Shown piece by piece: positions 22,224-34,539 of a DNA stretch of 64,000 bases; positions within the stretch are counted from its first letter, which is position 1; the number at the start of each line of letters is the position of its first letter. The notes beneath the pieces are model-generated. The model saw nothing but the letters and a program-made list of their open reading frames with translations, ran no database searches and was not told where the DNA came from. The DNA comes from Chara braunii (taxonomy: Eukaryota > Streptophyta > Charophyceae > Charales > Characeae). Both the position numbers and the translations under genes were made by a program. The stretch covers positions 1,431,017 to 1,495,016 of the forward strand of contig BFEA01000290.1 of assembly GCA_003427395.1 (NCBI GenBank), given 5' to 3'.

Positions 22224-22657
22224 TCGTATTACACCATTTGTTCGAAGAGGTGTTGTTCATGGCTTCCCTCAACATCATGCCAAACTTGAACCGGATAATC
22301 ATTCTTTTTTTTTTTTAACGAAAAAACATAAGTTATTGGGTATCCCCAACAGTTCTGTGTTGATGTAGATTTTGTAAATATGCTGATAAGTTGTATCAAG
22401 ACACGCAGGTCAAGCATGGGCCTGTCTCTTATACACATCTAGATGTGTATAAGAGACAGTCGTATTACACCATTTGTTCGAAGAGGTGTTGTTCATGGCT
22501 TCCCTCAACATCATGCCAAACTTGAACCGGATAATCATTCTTTTTTTTTTTTAACGAAAAAACATAAGTTATTGGGTATCCCCAACAGTTCTGTGTTGAT
22601 GTAGATTTTGTAAATATGCTGATAAGTTGTATCAAGACACGCAGGTCAAGCATGGGC
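22224..22657. repeat. Perfect 198-bp false duplication around adapter
   Basis: Positions 22224-22421 and 22460-22657 look identical over 198 bases, including a 12-T run. They are separated only by a 38-bp synthetic adapter junction. The duplication is most simply an assembly error made from a mate-pair junction read, so one copy should be regarded as not genomic. Confidence 0.9.
22422..22459. other. Nextera (Tn5 mosaic end) junction adapter left in the assembly
   Basis: CTGTCTCTTATACACATCT is followed directly by its reverse complement AGATGTGTATAAGAGACAG. This 38-mer is the circularisation junction used in Nextera mate-pair libraries, made of two Tn5 19-bp mosaic ends. It is laboratory sequence, not a natural transposon. 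The minus-strand frame beginning MCIRDR (22229-22438) is the familiar translation of this adapter and is spurious. Confidence 0.97.
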
Positions 22658-23117
22658 TCGACAATTCAACCATTCAGTTGACGATTTTAGATATATAAAA
22701 TTGGTTCGAAAGTTCTTTTATATCGTCGATTTTTTCCATATCGTCAATGTTTAATTTGTTGGTATCATCATTTGTCTTCCAATATGATATTTATGGTCTA
22801 TAGTTGCCGTATTTTTCCATGATTTGATCATGTACGTTCTGTCCTCTGTGTTGTAGCTCAAGTAGAAAAGGTTGTTAAACGACGTTGGCACGTGCAGGTA
22901 AATTGCAGGGTCTTTGAAACTACCAATGTAGATAGTTTGGACAAATTGCAAACAATAATATAAATACAGGCAACATAACAACAATATATCATAATAAGAT
23001 AACGTCTACTGTTTTCAACATACGCAACTTTGTATAAATAAATGAACCTCATAACATAGTAAATGGCCACATAGCCCGGTTTTATTAGATTTGCAAGTAA
23101 GTTGACAGTCCAAGCAT

Positions 23118-24048
23118 GACTTATGACATAGGAGGTCGTTGGATCATGTATGTGTTAGATCCATTGGTAGACATGATGAACAACAGAAAAAAGTAATGTT
23201 CTCATCCACGTTTGCTTCACCAGTTGCATGCTTCAGCAGAGCATCAGGCTCACGACATAATGTATACAAGCACATGAGAGCTGCACGAATACATTGATGA
23301 CACTGATAAGGATTTGAAGGTCATCGTTGTGCATTTCATATTGCGGCAGCGTGAAGAGCAGAAAATTATGAGCGTCTTTCTTGCCAAGATAGACGAGTCT
23401 GAGGTCATTGAAGTTGTGAACACAGTGTTCACCACTGCGTACGGCGAGACATGCAATAATAAATTGCCTCTAATGAGGAAAGGGACAATTTATGAGTACA
23501 GTGAATTGTATGCCCCCCGTAATTGGTAAAATGTTGACTTTTACTCGGACCATAACACATAAGCGTTTTGAAAGTTTATCCATCGCATGCTTCAACAGTA
23601 ATGTCGAAGTTTACTACCTTAATAACAATTAATGTTATCACAGGCAGAGGAACCGTCAATGTCTGTTAATAAGGCTAAGAGGAGATTGAGAACTAGTGCT
23701 ACAAATGATAACTTCAAAATTTATGGCATGGGAACATCTCAAAGCAGAGGTGGTGATTTATTACGTATGTCATTAACAACATTAAAGGTTGTTGATATCA
23801 TGAAAACAAGGGTTGTTGAACAGTGTACGAGAATGAAATAAATGAAGTCCAACGAAGTTTTGCAGTCGCTGATGAAAACATCTACGACTATGATTCATAA
23901 CAAAGCAACTGTTGAAGAGTATACAACTAATCACATTGCTGCAATGGAGCGGACATTGAACGGTGAAAGCAAGCGTGTTGAGTCAACAACTAAGCAACAA
24001 GACAATGTCATTCATGGGGTATTTGCGAAGAAGACGAAACACAATTAA
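23118..24048 (+). pseudogene. Possible two-exon coding relic, unidentified
   Basis: A single frame is protein-like from about 23118 to 23518 (text YDIGGRWIMYVLDPLVDMMNN, then ELHEYIDDTDKDLKVIVV and AKIDESEVIEVVNTVFTT) with stops at 23194-23196 and near 23278. A donor-like GTAATT at 23519 and an acceptor-like GGCAG ending at 23647 would remove 129 bp and join in frame to 23648-24048. The second part is charged (SVNKAKRRLRTSATNDNF, then IAAMERTLNGESKRVEST) with one stop at 23839-23841 and an end at 24046-24048. I do not recognise a family. The internal stops argue for a pseudogene or element relic rather than an active host gene. Confidence 0.35.
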
Positions 24049-24582
24049 TGTACATTATATAAATGTCATGCAACAACCAAAATTTGTTTTCTTTTCATCG
24101 ACCATTTTTTGCCAATCTTTTTTTTTTTTTCCCTCGCTGGGTGTTTTTCGGCAGCATTGATTATCTAAATGTATAAGATGTTAGTAAAGTGAGGATTTAT
24201 GTATAGAAGTTTAGCAATTACATTCGTATGAATGAAAAATGAAAAACGACATTTCAGTTAGAAAATATGTAGAATAATGTATACAAGATTAAGAGTGTGT
24301 TGAACAAGAGATTTTGTTCACAAATTGTACACATAGACGCAAAAGTATGTAAATAGCTACCCTTTAGCATATAATAATTCAGCATGAAAATAGAACAGGT
24401 GATAATTAGATAGTTCTAAACTTTTGTGTGCTATGTCTTACGAAAGATGATTTTTAGACAAGTTGTGTCCTTCGACGCTACATTTCGGCAGCAACTGGTG
24501 CATTGGTTTTGGAATTATAACTTTTCATGTTCTGAACGAAATTATTGGTCTTGTTCGTTGTGTAAATCTATAAAAATCAAGT

Positions 24583-24641
24583 AAAAAAAAAAAAAAAAAA
24601 AAGGAGAATTCTCTCTCTCTCTCTGTCTCTCTCTCTCTCTC
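24583..24641. repeat. A20 run and CT microsatellite
   Basis: A run of 20 A (24583-24602) is followed by an interrupted CT repeat (24610-24641). Neighbouring sequence from about 24050 to 24980 shows no supported gene. Confidence 0.85.
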
Positions 24642-24984
24642 ACATGAAATTGTTGAATTGCAGACGTGAGTTCGTATACAGTGGCAAGCACTAAAAAATA
24701 GTTCTCATTTACAAAAAAACAGACGAGGTAATGATGCCTTCGCTGATGTCCTTCCGAATGCTGCGCATCTCTCATATTCTAAAACAAACACTTTTAATAC
24801 TGTTCGTGTCAAATAATGGTCGTGGCTGCGATAGATATCCAGTTGACCCGCTGTTTTGCCGTGCCATTTCACTTGTTATAATAATATCAAAATTTTAATT
24901 ACAAAATTTGTAATAAATAATAATATGCAAATAATATTACTAGAATCTTGTAAATTGCGACAATACACAGATAAAGGGGATAGA

Positions 24985-25072
24985 AAAAATACAGGTTGTA
25001 AAAGATAAAAAAAATAATGAAAATAAAAATACAGGTTGTAAAAGATAGAAAAAATAATGAAAATAAAAAAAA
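24985..25072. repeat. ~41-bp direct repeat, two copies
   Basis: AATACAGGTTGTAAAAGATA followed by an A-rich tail with AATAATGAAAATAAA occurs twice in succession. The sequence from 25080 to 26740 is AT-rich with short unrelated frames and no feature I can support. Confidence 0.7.
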
Positions 25073-26739
25073 CAAAGCTTAAGATGAGGATAATGTTGAC
25101 CGAGGGATTCCACTTGTTTCGATATAAAGCGAAATAAAGACATCGTTAATCATTGAGCATGAGAGGCAAGAGCAGAATATGGAAAGTGAAGACGAATAAA
25201 TAAATATGTTAAACAGATAGTTCAGATATGCCATTCGAGAAATAGTGGTGGAAAAAATGAAATGTTGAGGGCCCACATTTACAAATACGGGTAGAATATT
25301 GACACTTATATACAACACAGGTGCATTTTTCCTCCTCCTTTAGAGCAATCTGATAATAAAATTTACAAAGGTTAGTCATAGAATGCAGTTGTAACTAACT
25401 GTATTAATATAACATGCACATCCAACAAATGTCAGAAAGATCTGTACTGCTCTTACCATCCAAAAAGTTTCATATTTTTTTGCAATTTATTATTACAGAC
25501 TTAAAGCAAATGTCAAAAAGTTATCGACTACCTTGATAAGGGAAGTTAAGTCTAACCGGGAAGTTGAGTCTAATAGCAACTAAGTCAAGCCATCTTCTCT
25601 CCCGTTCTCTCTATCTTTCTCATCTATTTTGTCAGGCAACGATGACATGCAATATAGGTAGCAGTGAGTATTGTACACGGTTGACTCATGGAAAAACTGT
25701 TGATGGCTGAAATTGCATTTTTGTTGCGAATCAAACAACATTATTATTTATTATTCCCGCTAGGTTGAATGATATGATTTGTCAATACTAACATCGTGTC
25801 ACATATTATTTTATTATTGTTGTTTTATAAATTTTGCATATTTATTACAATTCTCTTGCAGTTCACTTGACAAGCTTTTGATGCGGTGTTATCCTCATTA
25901 AAGATTTCAAACAAGGTAAGCATAGCCGTCAATGTTGTGTCACGTCAGCAAAATTTTTATTTTTTTAACTAAAAAATGATATACCATCAATCTGAATTTT
26001 ACGCATCTAAGGTCTGTTTGCATACGTCAATTTTCACATTCAGGTTTTTCAAAAAAGAAGCAAAAGATGTAATTTTTCATTATCAAGTACTTTCTTCATT
26101 GTCTTCAACTTATGTTAACTCTATGGAATGTTCAATCGTCACTGTCTTTCCACTCTTCAAATCTATAACATGTCATCTCATACGGTCGCCGCGCAGGAGA
26201 AGGTCAACGTTGATTAATCAAATACGCAGACATTTTGCATTTCGGGGCTACAATGGTCAATAAAAGGTACGTTTCCCTTTCTTTTTTCCTCGTCTTGCCG
26301 AAGAGCAGTAGGAAATATTGTGAGATGTTTGATTTCACGTATATCAACAATGTTGCTCTCAATTATAATCTTACCACCACCCATGCCTATAATAATGTAT
26401 ACTGTAGCTGCGACAATTAACACACAAAACTGTTATTGTGAATTGTCAAAACATTGATCCTCATTGCACTGGTGTCAAAATCTATATTGTTTTAACAACT
26501 ATTGTGATTTTTTCATAAATGTGGTCACAAGTTCGATTCCCATTGGCCTCATGCACGACAACCATCACCTACAAATAGACCACTAGATCCTACGATCGGC
26601 ATTAAGTGGAGTCTGCTCATGTTCATAAGGGACGAAGCCTTAATATGAGACACAAGACTTAGTTCTGTTCACATTTTTTCTGATACTACTGGTTGCCCCT
26701 TGATCGATAATATCCTCTCTGTGAGTCGGGGGCTCATTA

Positions 26740-27960
26740 ACACAATTGTGTGTGACTCCCCCTTCACTTTTTCGCCCTTGTCTCCCCTTAAGCAAAAAAC
26801 ACTGCCATCATTTATCAGCTGTATATTCAAGCCCGAGCCCCAACAACGTTTTCGAAGGTCACTTTCCTTGCCTATATATGAGCGAGTTACTACTGGTCAC
26901 ATGGTTCACGTCTACCTCCTATATATTATCAGACAACTTATTTTTGTCCCCGATTATATTAATTACCTTTGTGTACCATCAATTTTTTACAAGCTTCATG
27001 CTCGGTGTGCTGACCTCAACTACATTCGTTCCCCGTTCTCTCTTTGAGCGTTGCTGTTGCCGTTTCTTATTGCTCTGCTGTTGTTGTTTTTTTGCGTTGC
27101 TCTTAACAGCGTCCTCTCTCACGAGGATTGGTTTTTCTCACATGTTTCCTTATGCTATTGTCTGTTTTCCCTAATGTTATTGCCTGTCCACTGGTTAATA
27201 CCGTTCGTCTCCAGGTCGAGAGCTCACGGTTCTGTCTCACTAATCATAACCATCATCTGTCGGTTGTATATCCAAGCTCAAGCCTCAACAACATTCCCTG
27301 TATACCGTTGATTCGCCATAAGGTTTATGCCCGGTGTGCTGACTTTAACTATATCTGGTCCCCTTTGCCTCCTCAAACGCTGCTATTACTGTTTTTCACT
27401 GCTATACTGTTTTTGTTTTTTCCCCCTTTTCAAATTCAATTTTAATTTTTTAAACAATATTTTGAAGTCAAATTTGGCAGATAGCAAATATATCTAAGCA
27501 ATCGTTTCTTTAGTCCCCTGACTCTTCCTCGCCCCCCTCTGCCCCTCACCCTTCCCCCCCCCTCCCTCCTAAATCGAGATTTATGTTGTTTCAACCGTTG
27601 TTGTCATTTTCTGGAAGCATCAAACTGCCAAAGTCTATTTTAAATTAAAATATGTTATTGTTACCATCATAAATGCAAACGAAATTCTTCCTCTCATTTG
27701 TGCTCATTGCTCATATTTTCTTTACATAACTTTTAATACTACGACTGACAACCGAACTTGTTAACGTCAGTAACAATGACCAAAGTATAAACAAATGTCG
27801 ACCATATTGATCATTACCAAAATTGTCATTATCTCTCTATCTCACTCTCCCCATTCATTTATTCGGCCATGTCTCCCTTAACGCAAAAGCCACCATCATC
27901 ATCTGCCAGTTGTATATCCAAGCTCGAGCCCAACTATTGGGTCTCAGCTATGACACTGCC
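26740..27960 (+). repeat. Degenerate ~0.45-0.65 kb repeat, three partial copies
   Basis: A core resembling CCATCATCTGCCAGTTGTAT followed by ATCCAAGCTCGAGCCCAAC occurs at about 26805-26850, 27249-27290 and 27889-27935. A second core (GGTGTGCTGACCTCAACTA with CGCTGCT..T after it) occurs at 27004 and 27334. TGTCTCCCTTAACGCAAAA precedes the core at 26783 and 27869. The overlapping frames of 86-142 codons in this block follow the repeat and are not credible genes. Confidence 0.55.
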
Positions 27961-28881
27961 TCTTACAATATTATTTCTCTCAAGAACCGCATCATTCAAA
28001 TAGTACTCTGAGACCAAATTGGTTAACTAGGGCTAACCGCCCACGAACATACATGTGCTCTCCTTCACTTTGTTTGCTTCTCAAACATCTTACAAGCCTC
28101 ACAAACATTTCTGATTTTTATAAATTATACACATGTCACAAACTAAAGTGTGCTAACTGTCTTTAGTGCCACTCAGTAAAATTTCAGAAAATTAGTGAAC
28201 AAGAGCCTCAAACGAAATCATGGGTCTACCTCCACTTATGACAGACCCATATATTTGCTATGGCAACCCTCAAAGGCATGTCAATGCCACGGACCTTCGT
28301 GTCGCGCTAAAGAACCATAGTTGTTTTACTTTTTTCATTTTTTTTATATACACTTGTATTTTTTTTCTATGAAGGATAACCATATTTTTACAATATAATT
28401 ATCTTCTCTTAATATTCTGTCTTACACTATCTACCCAAAATTTCAGGCTTTAAGCTTGATCCAAGATACCAAATATTGAGTTCATACTTCCATTCACATA
28501 TCCAGTTCAACACTGCCCTCAAATTTATTAATCGAAGTCGAACAATCTTAAGGTTATAGATTTACTGCTAATGAACCCATACCATAACACATGGGTGAAT
28601 GGTAATTAAAAAAACTAATATGGAAATCAATCATGCGATCTCTTGCGTACTACTTACATGAAAATATGAACAACATAATCTATATTCGTAAGAAGAAAAA
28701 AAAGCAAAGAAAAATATTGGTTATTGGTTTGTTGTCTTTGTGTCTAACAAAAAACATATTTGTCATTTTTTTTTTTTAATTTTTTAATTTTTTTTTTTTT
28801 TTAAATATACTTTATCATACACGCTCACCTCTTATCATTGATGACAATTTAAATGCCACGATTGTTTATAAGTCAACATCG

Positions 28882-29106
28882 GTGACCGTTTTGAAACTCT
28901 CACAAAAAAAAGAGCGGTTAAGAAAACATCGTGACGATTACAAGCTAAGAGGTGAAAAAGAAACAAATGAGCAACGACAAAAATGGTTCGATGATGATAC
29001 TCCGTGGCATCGACGTGCACGACAGCAAAACAGACAACAAGCAGAATTACATAATACAATAAAAATTAATTTGTTCCTTACCAAAAAAACAGTGCGTCGA
29101 AAATGA
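28882..29106 (+). pseudogene. Arg/Lys-rich fragment, possible Helitron N-terminal piece
   Basis: A 74-codon open piece is strongly basic and has the spaced pattern KETNEQRQKWFDDDTPWHRR. This recalls the 'ET-EQR-RL-RR' repeats at the start of many Helitron-type RepHel proteins. It lies on the same strand and about 2.2 kb upstream of the HUH motif. The match is to a compositional style rather than a catalytic motif, so the call is weak on its own. Confidence 0.3.
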
Positions 29107-29936
29107 CACGTGAAAAATGACATTTAACTAGACACGCTACTTTAATACACCATGTTTCTCTAAAAAATTTTGCTCATGCAAGCAGACACACAAACAATCT
29201 TTTGTTATTAGGCTTTGTGTCCGTTTTTGTTGACGTGGAACAAATCATTATGAGTTGCTTAACAAACCTGCTTGACCCAGATAAACTTGCTGAATTCGTT
29301 TGCAACATATATGATAGACTACACATTCGCATTGATACCATTATTTACCCTATTTGTTATGTTTATGCACTTGCGCTTATGCATAAAGTTCTCTATTGTC
29401 TGGATGAAGATTTGTTTGAACCTCCTCTTGTTTATTATGATTGTTCTAACATTTACCCTACATTTGTTAACTCGATGCTTTCATAAGTTGCAATTGATGT
29501 TTTGGATCCATAATCCATACGATTCAATATATTTCTCAATTGTGTCTTAATTGTGAAAAAAAACGCATTTTTGAAAACAACCATCCTCCAGCTCTATTTA
29601 AATTCTCGATTGGTAATCCGTTTTTCGTCGGCATTCTGCCATCCAAATTGCTTATTCCCACTTGGTCTGAGCTCATTATGACAAGTGTTACAACCATTAT
29701 GGCATAAACACGAGTAAAGTGTGCAGGCAATTCGATCTCTTATTTTGGTTTTTGTTGCTATTCAAAGTGTCCCTTGGACGCTCATCCCTTGCAAATTTAA
29801 TAACACAACTCTATACAATATAATTTTAACATGACTGTTTACCGACGTCAAAATCCAACGTGTCAAAAAACTGTATAGAGTTCATGAAATTATATTATAT
29901 TTACTACCATTTTATATGTGCTTCAATCTTTTTTAT

Positions 29937-30011
29937 GCAAACATCAACATTGAGCACTTGTGCAAACATCAACATTGAACACTTTTGCAAACATCAACAT
30001 TGAGCACAATA
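29937..30011 (+). repeat. 25-bp tandem repeat, three copies
   Basis: GCAAACATCAACATTGAGCA with a short tail is repeated at 29937, 29962 and 29987, with exact 25-bp spacing and few differences. It lies inside the Helitron relic. Confidence 0.85.
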
Positions 30012-30068
30012 CAATGAATAACCTTACTGACAACGGTGATCAATGTGCCCCTGAAATCATTATCAACG

Positions 30069-30212
30069 ACACCAAAGATGCTACTATCGTAGATATACTT
30101 GGCAAGGAATAAAATGCCTCAATCCATTTGTCGAATGTTCACACCAAAGATGCTACCATTGTATATGTACTTGGCAAGGAATAAAAATGCCTCAATCCAT
30201 TTGTCGAATGTT
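30069..30212 (+). repeat. 72-bp tandem duplication
   Basis: ACACCAAAGATGCTACTATC through TTTGTCGAATGTT is repeated once at 72-bp spacing (30069 and 30141) with a few substitutions and a one-base indel. A recent local duplication. Confidence 0.85.
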
Positions 30213-31086
30213 ATGAAAAAATAGCATGCAATGAAAAATCGATAATATTCAGTTATGCATCTACTATTGTTGATGATATCATTGAAGAATATATTTTACA
30301 TAATGATACTCCAATGCACAATTATAACCTTGCATTTTTATTCATTCATCCTCTAAATTCTCTTATTTGTTTGATATAACAATTAACGTAAAAATGTTTT
30401 CTCATTTATTTCTATACGAAAGAGGTCATCCTAGTAAGTCATCACGTAGAATAAACGTTTATAAATAGTTATGCACTAACATTATTGTTTTTTACGCCAC
30501 CGTTGTTTTACACAAGACTTGTATGACGCCATGATAATTTGATCGACTTTCCCTTGGCCGTGGTTATACGATGGCAAATATTGAATGCAAATCTCATTTT
30601 TGTTTTCACTCTGCAATTTTCACTATCAACAACTTAACTTAAACATCGACTTCAAAATGACTACAGATATCGTTGCGGTTGTGACCATCTACACTTGTTT
30701 GTCCCACTTGTCGTTGTCGAACTCCTACGTGGACTTAAATATAGTCTTTCTACATCAGCGGGAGTAACGGTGTATGTCGTGTACGATGTCGAGAGACATT
30801 TACAACATGCGACCGCTTTGGTCAACCAAGCTTACACTCTTAACACAGACACATGATTTGTTTTTTCATCATATACTGACCTCATTTCTACAACTTGTTT
30901 TCTAAACATATTAAAAAAAAGTCCATATATTTTTTTGCATCGTATAAAACAATCCTCTATGGATGATAATATTGCATCAACATAATTTTTTTAATTGATT
31001 GATCACTATTTTTATCACGACAGCTCTCAGATTCGATTTATAAACAATGCTTAAACAAAGATAGCGTTTTTTTTTGACATGTTAAT

Positions 31087-31245
31087 GCTTACTTCGGCAT
31101 GGTTGGCAACGCATCACACTTTCACTGTCTCATTTGGCTTTATAATGTGTCAAGTACGACACACGACTTTGATTGTCTATAACAATTTAAACTTACATTT
31201 GCAAATATTATAAACGACTTCACTGATACCATTTTGTTAACAACT
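31087..31245 (+). pseudogene. Helitron Rep (HUH endonuclease) relic
   Basis: One frame reads AYFGMVGNASHFHCLIWLYN. The H-F-H at 31117-31125 followed by CLIWL matches the HUH metal-binding motif of Helitron rolling-circle nucleases (typically GxPHFHxLLWL). After one stop, the same frame continues with KLTFANIINDFTDTILLTT, resembling the segment that follows HUH in this family. The downstream catalytic Tyr pair was not found. Function, when intact, would be nicking and joining single-stranded element ends. Confidence 0.5.
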
Positions 31246-31742
31246 TTTTGTTTCAAAGTTACCTTTGTATTTTGTTTTTCATAGTCACGCTTCAGTGCAA
31301 ACATATAATCTTTTGCCAATACCCATCACTACTCATCTTTCACAATTTCTTAAAAAACATAATCTACCTAAGCTGCAAGAATCTTCTCATGGATAATGTC
31401 GACATTATGAATAATTTTTCAGCTCTCAATATCTTATGCGCCACGTTATATTAGGTACAACCTTTCTACATTCCAACTTTCAATTTCACAATTTTATGCT
31501 GAACTTCGATTTACAATTTCAAGACGATCTCATTTTTTTTCACCCTTTAACACAACGACTTCTTAATATTTCTTCGCATTCACATGCTTTCAGTATTAAC
31601 AACGTCTACTTCCAATTTGTAATATTTTTCTTGCTTTATCTTGTCCAAACTCACTATTAGACACATATAGGACCTTGTTTCAAACAATCGCGATAACACA
31701 AAGTTTCAATCATAAGGTATCAACATTCGTCGTGTCTTTTAC

Positions 31743-31845
31743 CATGAACATATTAATAACTATAACGAAATTATGTTATTAATTTTTAAATGTCATGAAT
31801 ATATTAATAACTATAACGAAATTATGTTATAAACTTTTAAATGTA
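31743..31845 (+). repeat. 51-bp tandem duplication
   Basis: CATGAACATATTAATAACTA through ATTATGTTAT and TTTTAAATGT is repeated at 31743 and 31794 with 51-bp spacing. A smaller duplication (AAGAAATTGCA.GACTTTATA) lies near 32078-32125. Confidence 0.85.
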
Positions 31846-33187
31846 ATCATGACATCTAACCTCTCTTCAGCGGTACAAGTACTACAAATTGTATTTGTTA
31901 GTCGTAGAGATACACAACAAAAAATCAACATAAAGTTGATTGTGATATAGCTCTTCAAACAACAATTTTTGACTTGTATCAAACTGGTAAGAAACTTGCC
32001 GAAAATATGAGTATACTTCCCTCCGATGCAAAAACACGACGACGATTAGTATAATAATTGCTTGATCAACAAACAAGAAATTGCAAGACTTTATATGCTC
32101 AAGAAATTGCATGACTTTATATGCTTTTTATATTTTTCAGCAATCATAATTATAAGCATATATAAGTTACAAGTTCTAAATTTTCTCAAACAAATGCTCA
32201 ATCAACTTCTCAACAATCCAGACACCTTAAGCACTTTTGATTAAGTTGAACATTCATATATTACATTAATTGGATAATTATATGTATCGTTTCTTTGAGT
32301 TGTCCTCACTTTCTATTTATAAATATTTTACGTAGACCGCATTTTTTTAAATGATCATCCCTTATCAAAAGTCAAATGTTTACATCAACATCGTTACCCC
32401 CTTATATCTATGATCCCGCTGACATTCTGTATTTCCGATCTCATGGAATGTCGAACGTCAGAAGCAAAGAACAACATACGCAAGTCACACTATGATTATT
32501 AAAATATTTTCAAACACTTATAAACTTGTTTTTTGATATTGACCGTTGACATTCGGCATTTTACAATATATATGAAAAATTGTCTATCTTTGTTTTTATA
32601 ATATATTCGCAGATACAAAATTTTTATCTCTCTCATAAACGTGTTGCTGAAGCATAAACCCTACGTTTTGTATATCTACAAATAACGACAAACCTTATAA
32701 TTGATATATCATATTTTTATGATAACGACGATTCTTATATTTTTTTTTCCATAATATTTTACAGCGTCTCTAGATGACCTTTACCTTTTGCCTTCTAATT
32801 TATTCCAACCTTTTAGAATCGGTCATAACCCCGTTTTTTTTAAACTTCAACCATTTTTTTCAATAACCCCAACCCCGTTTTTTAAAATGACTTTATGGTT
32901 CCATCTACAAACTTATCTGCATATGTATATCGTCGCCAATCGATATTAACATAATAATATAGGATATTGTCAAAATTCAAATATCCGATGCGTGCAAGCG
33001 TGGTTGAAAACTGCATTGCTCACACACAATGATATCTCTTTGACAAAAAAACAGAATGACGTTATCAATATTATATAACATTCAACGTTTGTCCATTTCC
33101 TATCCAGCGCATCTCAACCGTATAGCAAAATATTCCTACAACCCATGATAATCACTGCTCAATCAAACAAAGAGTTTCCCACTATTT

Positions 33188-33673
33188 TTGAGATGTTACA
33201 GTTATTCAATCTCAAACGAAGACAATATATTACATTTGCCCTTATTGCAGACGTTTTTTGTGAACGTGGCAAAGTTACTTAAAGGTTTACAAACAATAGA
33301 AGATCGACTTGCAACCAACCAATTACTCATGTTTCTCACATGCGAGGGAGGAACTGACAAATCATATGTTATTGATGAAATTCAAACATTTTCTATTGCG
33401 TTTTTAAAAACGATTATGATAGACAAAGTTGTTGTAAGTATTTTAGGTATAATATTTTATAGTTAGATTATAATGCATAACCTTGAAACTCCACGTTCAT
33501 TCGATGAACGCATAGCTACTCTAAAAGGTATGCTCAATTTCCACTCTAAGCTCAATCTACTTATTATATATGAAAAAAGTATGATGAGCAAAGTTCATCT
33601 TACAAGATTAAACATCGCATCTCATGCTGCTCGAAAAATTGATCTTTTTCGTTTATCAGGTGATTATTTTTAA
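33188..33673 (+). pseudogene. PIF1-like helicase, N-terminal motor motifs (Helitron type)
   Basis: One frame, broken by a TAG at 33464-33466, carries helicase motif I in the text LLMFLTCEGGTDKSYVIDEI (P-loop GGTGKS reading GGTDKS here, 33347-33364). Further on it carries motif II, LLIIYEKSMMS (33557-33589), where the conserved IIDE Asp is Tyr. The following VHLTRLNIASHAARK fits the helix after motif II in PIF1 and Helitron helicases. Loss of both the P-loop Gly and the Walker B Asp would abolish ATP hydrolysis, apart from the frame breaks. A GTAAGT near 33433 and TTTTATAG near 33464 resemble splice sites, but the gap is too short for a normal intron. Confidence 0.65.
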
Positions 33674-34211
33674 ATGCCTCATGTTTATATAATACTTATT
33701 TATCTCCCTCCGGTGAAAAGATTAGCCAACAGCACATGAAATAATGAAAAATTTTGATAGTGGCGTTTGTTTTTTATTGTTGTTGTTCTAGACGACTGCG
33801 TCAGATTCGCTTCAGATCCAAAGTGGGGTATAGGTTGTTCTGCTGCATATAAAGACATTTGGACGAAGTAATTTGTTTATATAATAAATCAACATTTTTT
33901 TTTAATTAATCCTTCCACTATTAAACCTTCAGAGCTTCAACAATCTTCACCGTCGACAACATCATCATCCACAGAGTTATCAAAGACCACTGTTTATTTA
34001 ACCCGGGACAATAAAACATAAATGCGTTTTATACATATATATACGAAACAGTTCTCCAAAACGTTTCTCACTTTGTACTACCTAATAGAAATAGTTTGAT
34101 TTCAGTAAAAATTTATAAAACAAAAACAAACAAGATATTTAATGCATTATGGCATTACTTGATAATTTTCTCAGTAGATATACCCCATTTCTTAATCTTT
34201 TCCCAACAATC

Positions 34212-34539
34212 TTAACCAGATTTACACAAAATGTCAATTCTAAAGGTGATGTTGCTAATGGGACATTCGTAATTTTGCATTCATTGTAATTTTTCTCGAA
34301 AACACAATTTCGCCTTGTGCATGACAACGATAGTTTTTGTGACATCCACTATTGATACATATCTCGTTCTCAGACAACGTATCAAGCGGCTTGTTCACGT
34401 TTAGTTGCCATCAACACCGAACAACCTTTACCGTTATTGCATACTCTGCCTCAAAAAGTTCAGTTTCGTTTTTGATGTTTCATCAACAGTATATAAAATT
34501 CAAGGTGACACGTTGACTTTTTTTGTCGTTGTAGACTGA
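34212..34539 (+). pseudogene. PIF1-like helicase, C-terminal motifs (Helitron type)
   Basis: Two fragments in different frames lie 0.5-0.9 kb after motif II. The first (34212-34287) reads RFTQNVNSKGDVANGTFVIL, matching the 'N-GL-NGT-G-V' segment of PIF1 helicases. The second (34468-34539) reads VYKIQGDTLTFFVVVD, matching motif VI (AxTxHKSQGxTL). Together with the upstream motor motifs they define a single decayed helicase gene. Region 34540-35230 shows no supported feature. Confidence 0.65.

Noticed and set aside
22229-22438. Minus-strand protein beginning MCIRDR
   Set aside because: It starts in the Nextera adapter; a well-known artefact.
33433-33466. Intron between helicase motifs (GTAAGT..TTTTATAG)
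   Set aside because: The segment is only about 32 bases, too short for a normal spliceosomal intron; a point stop in a decayed frame is simpler.
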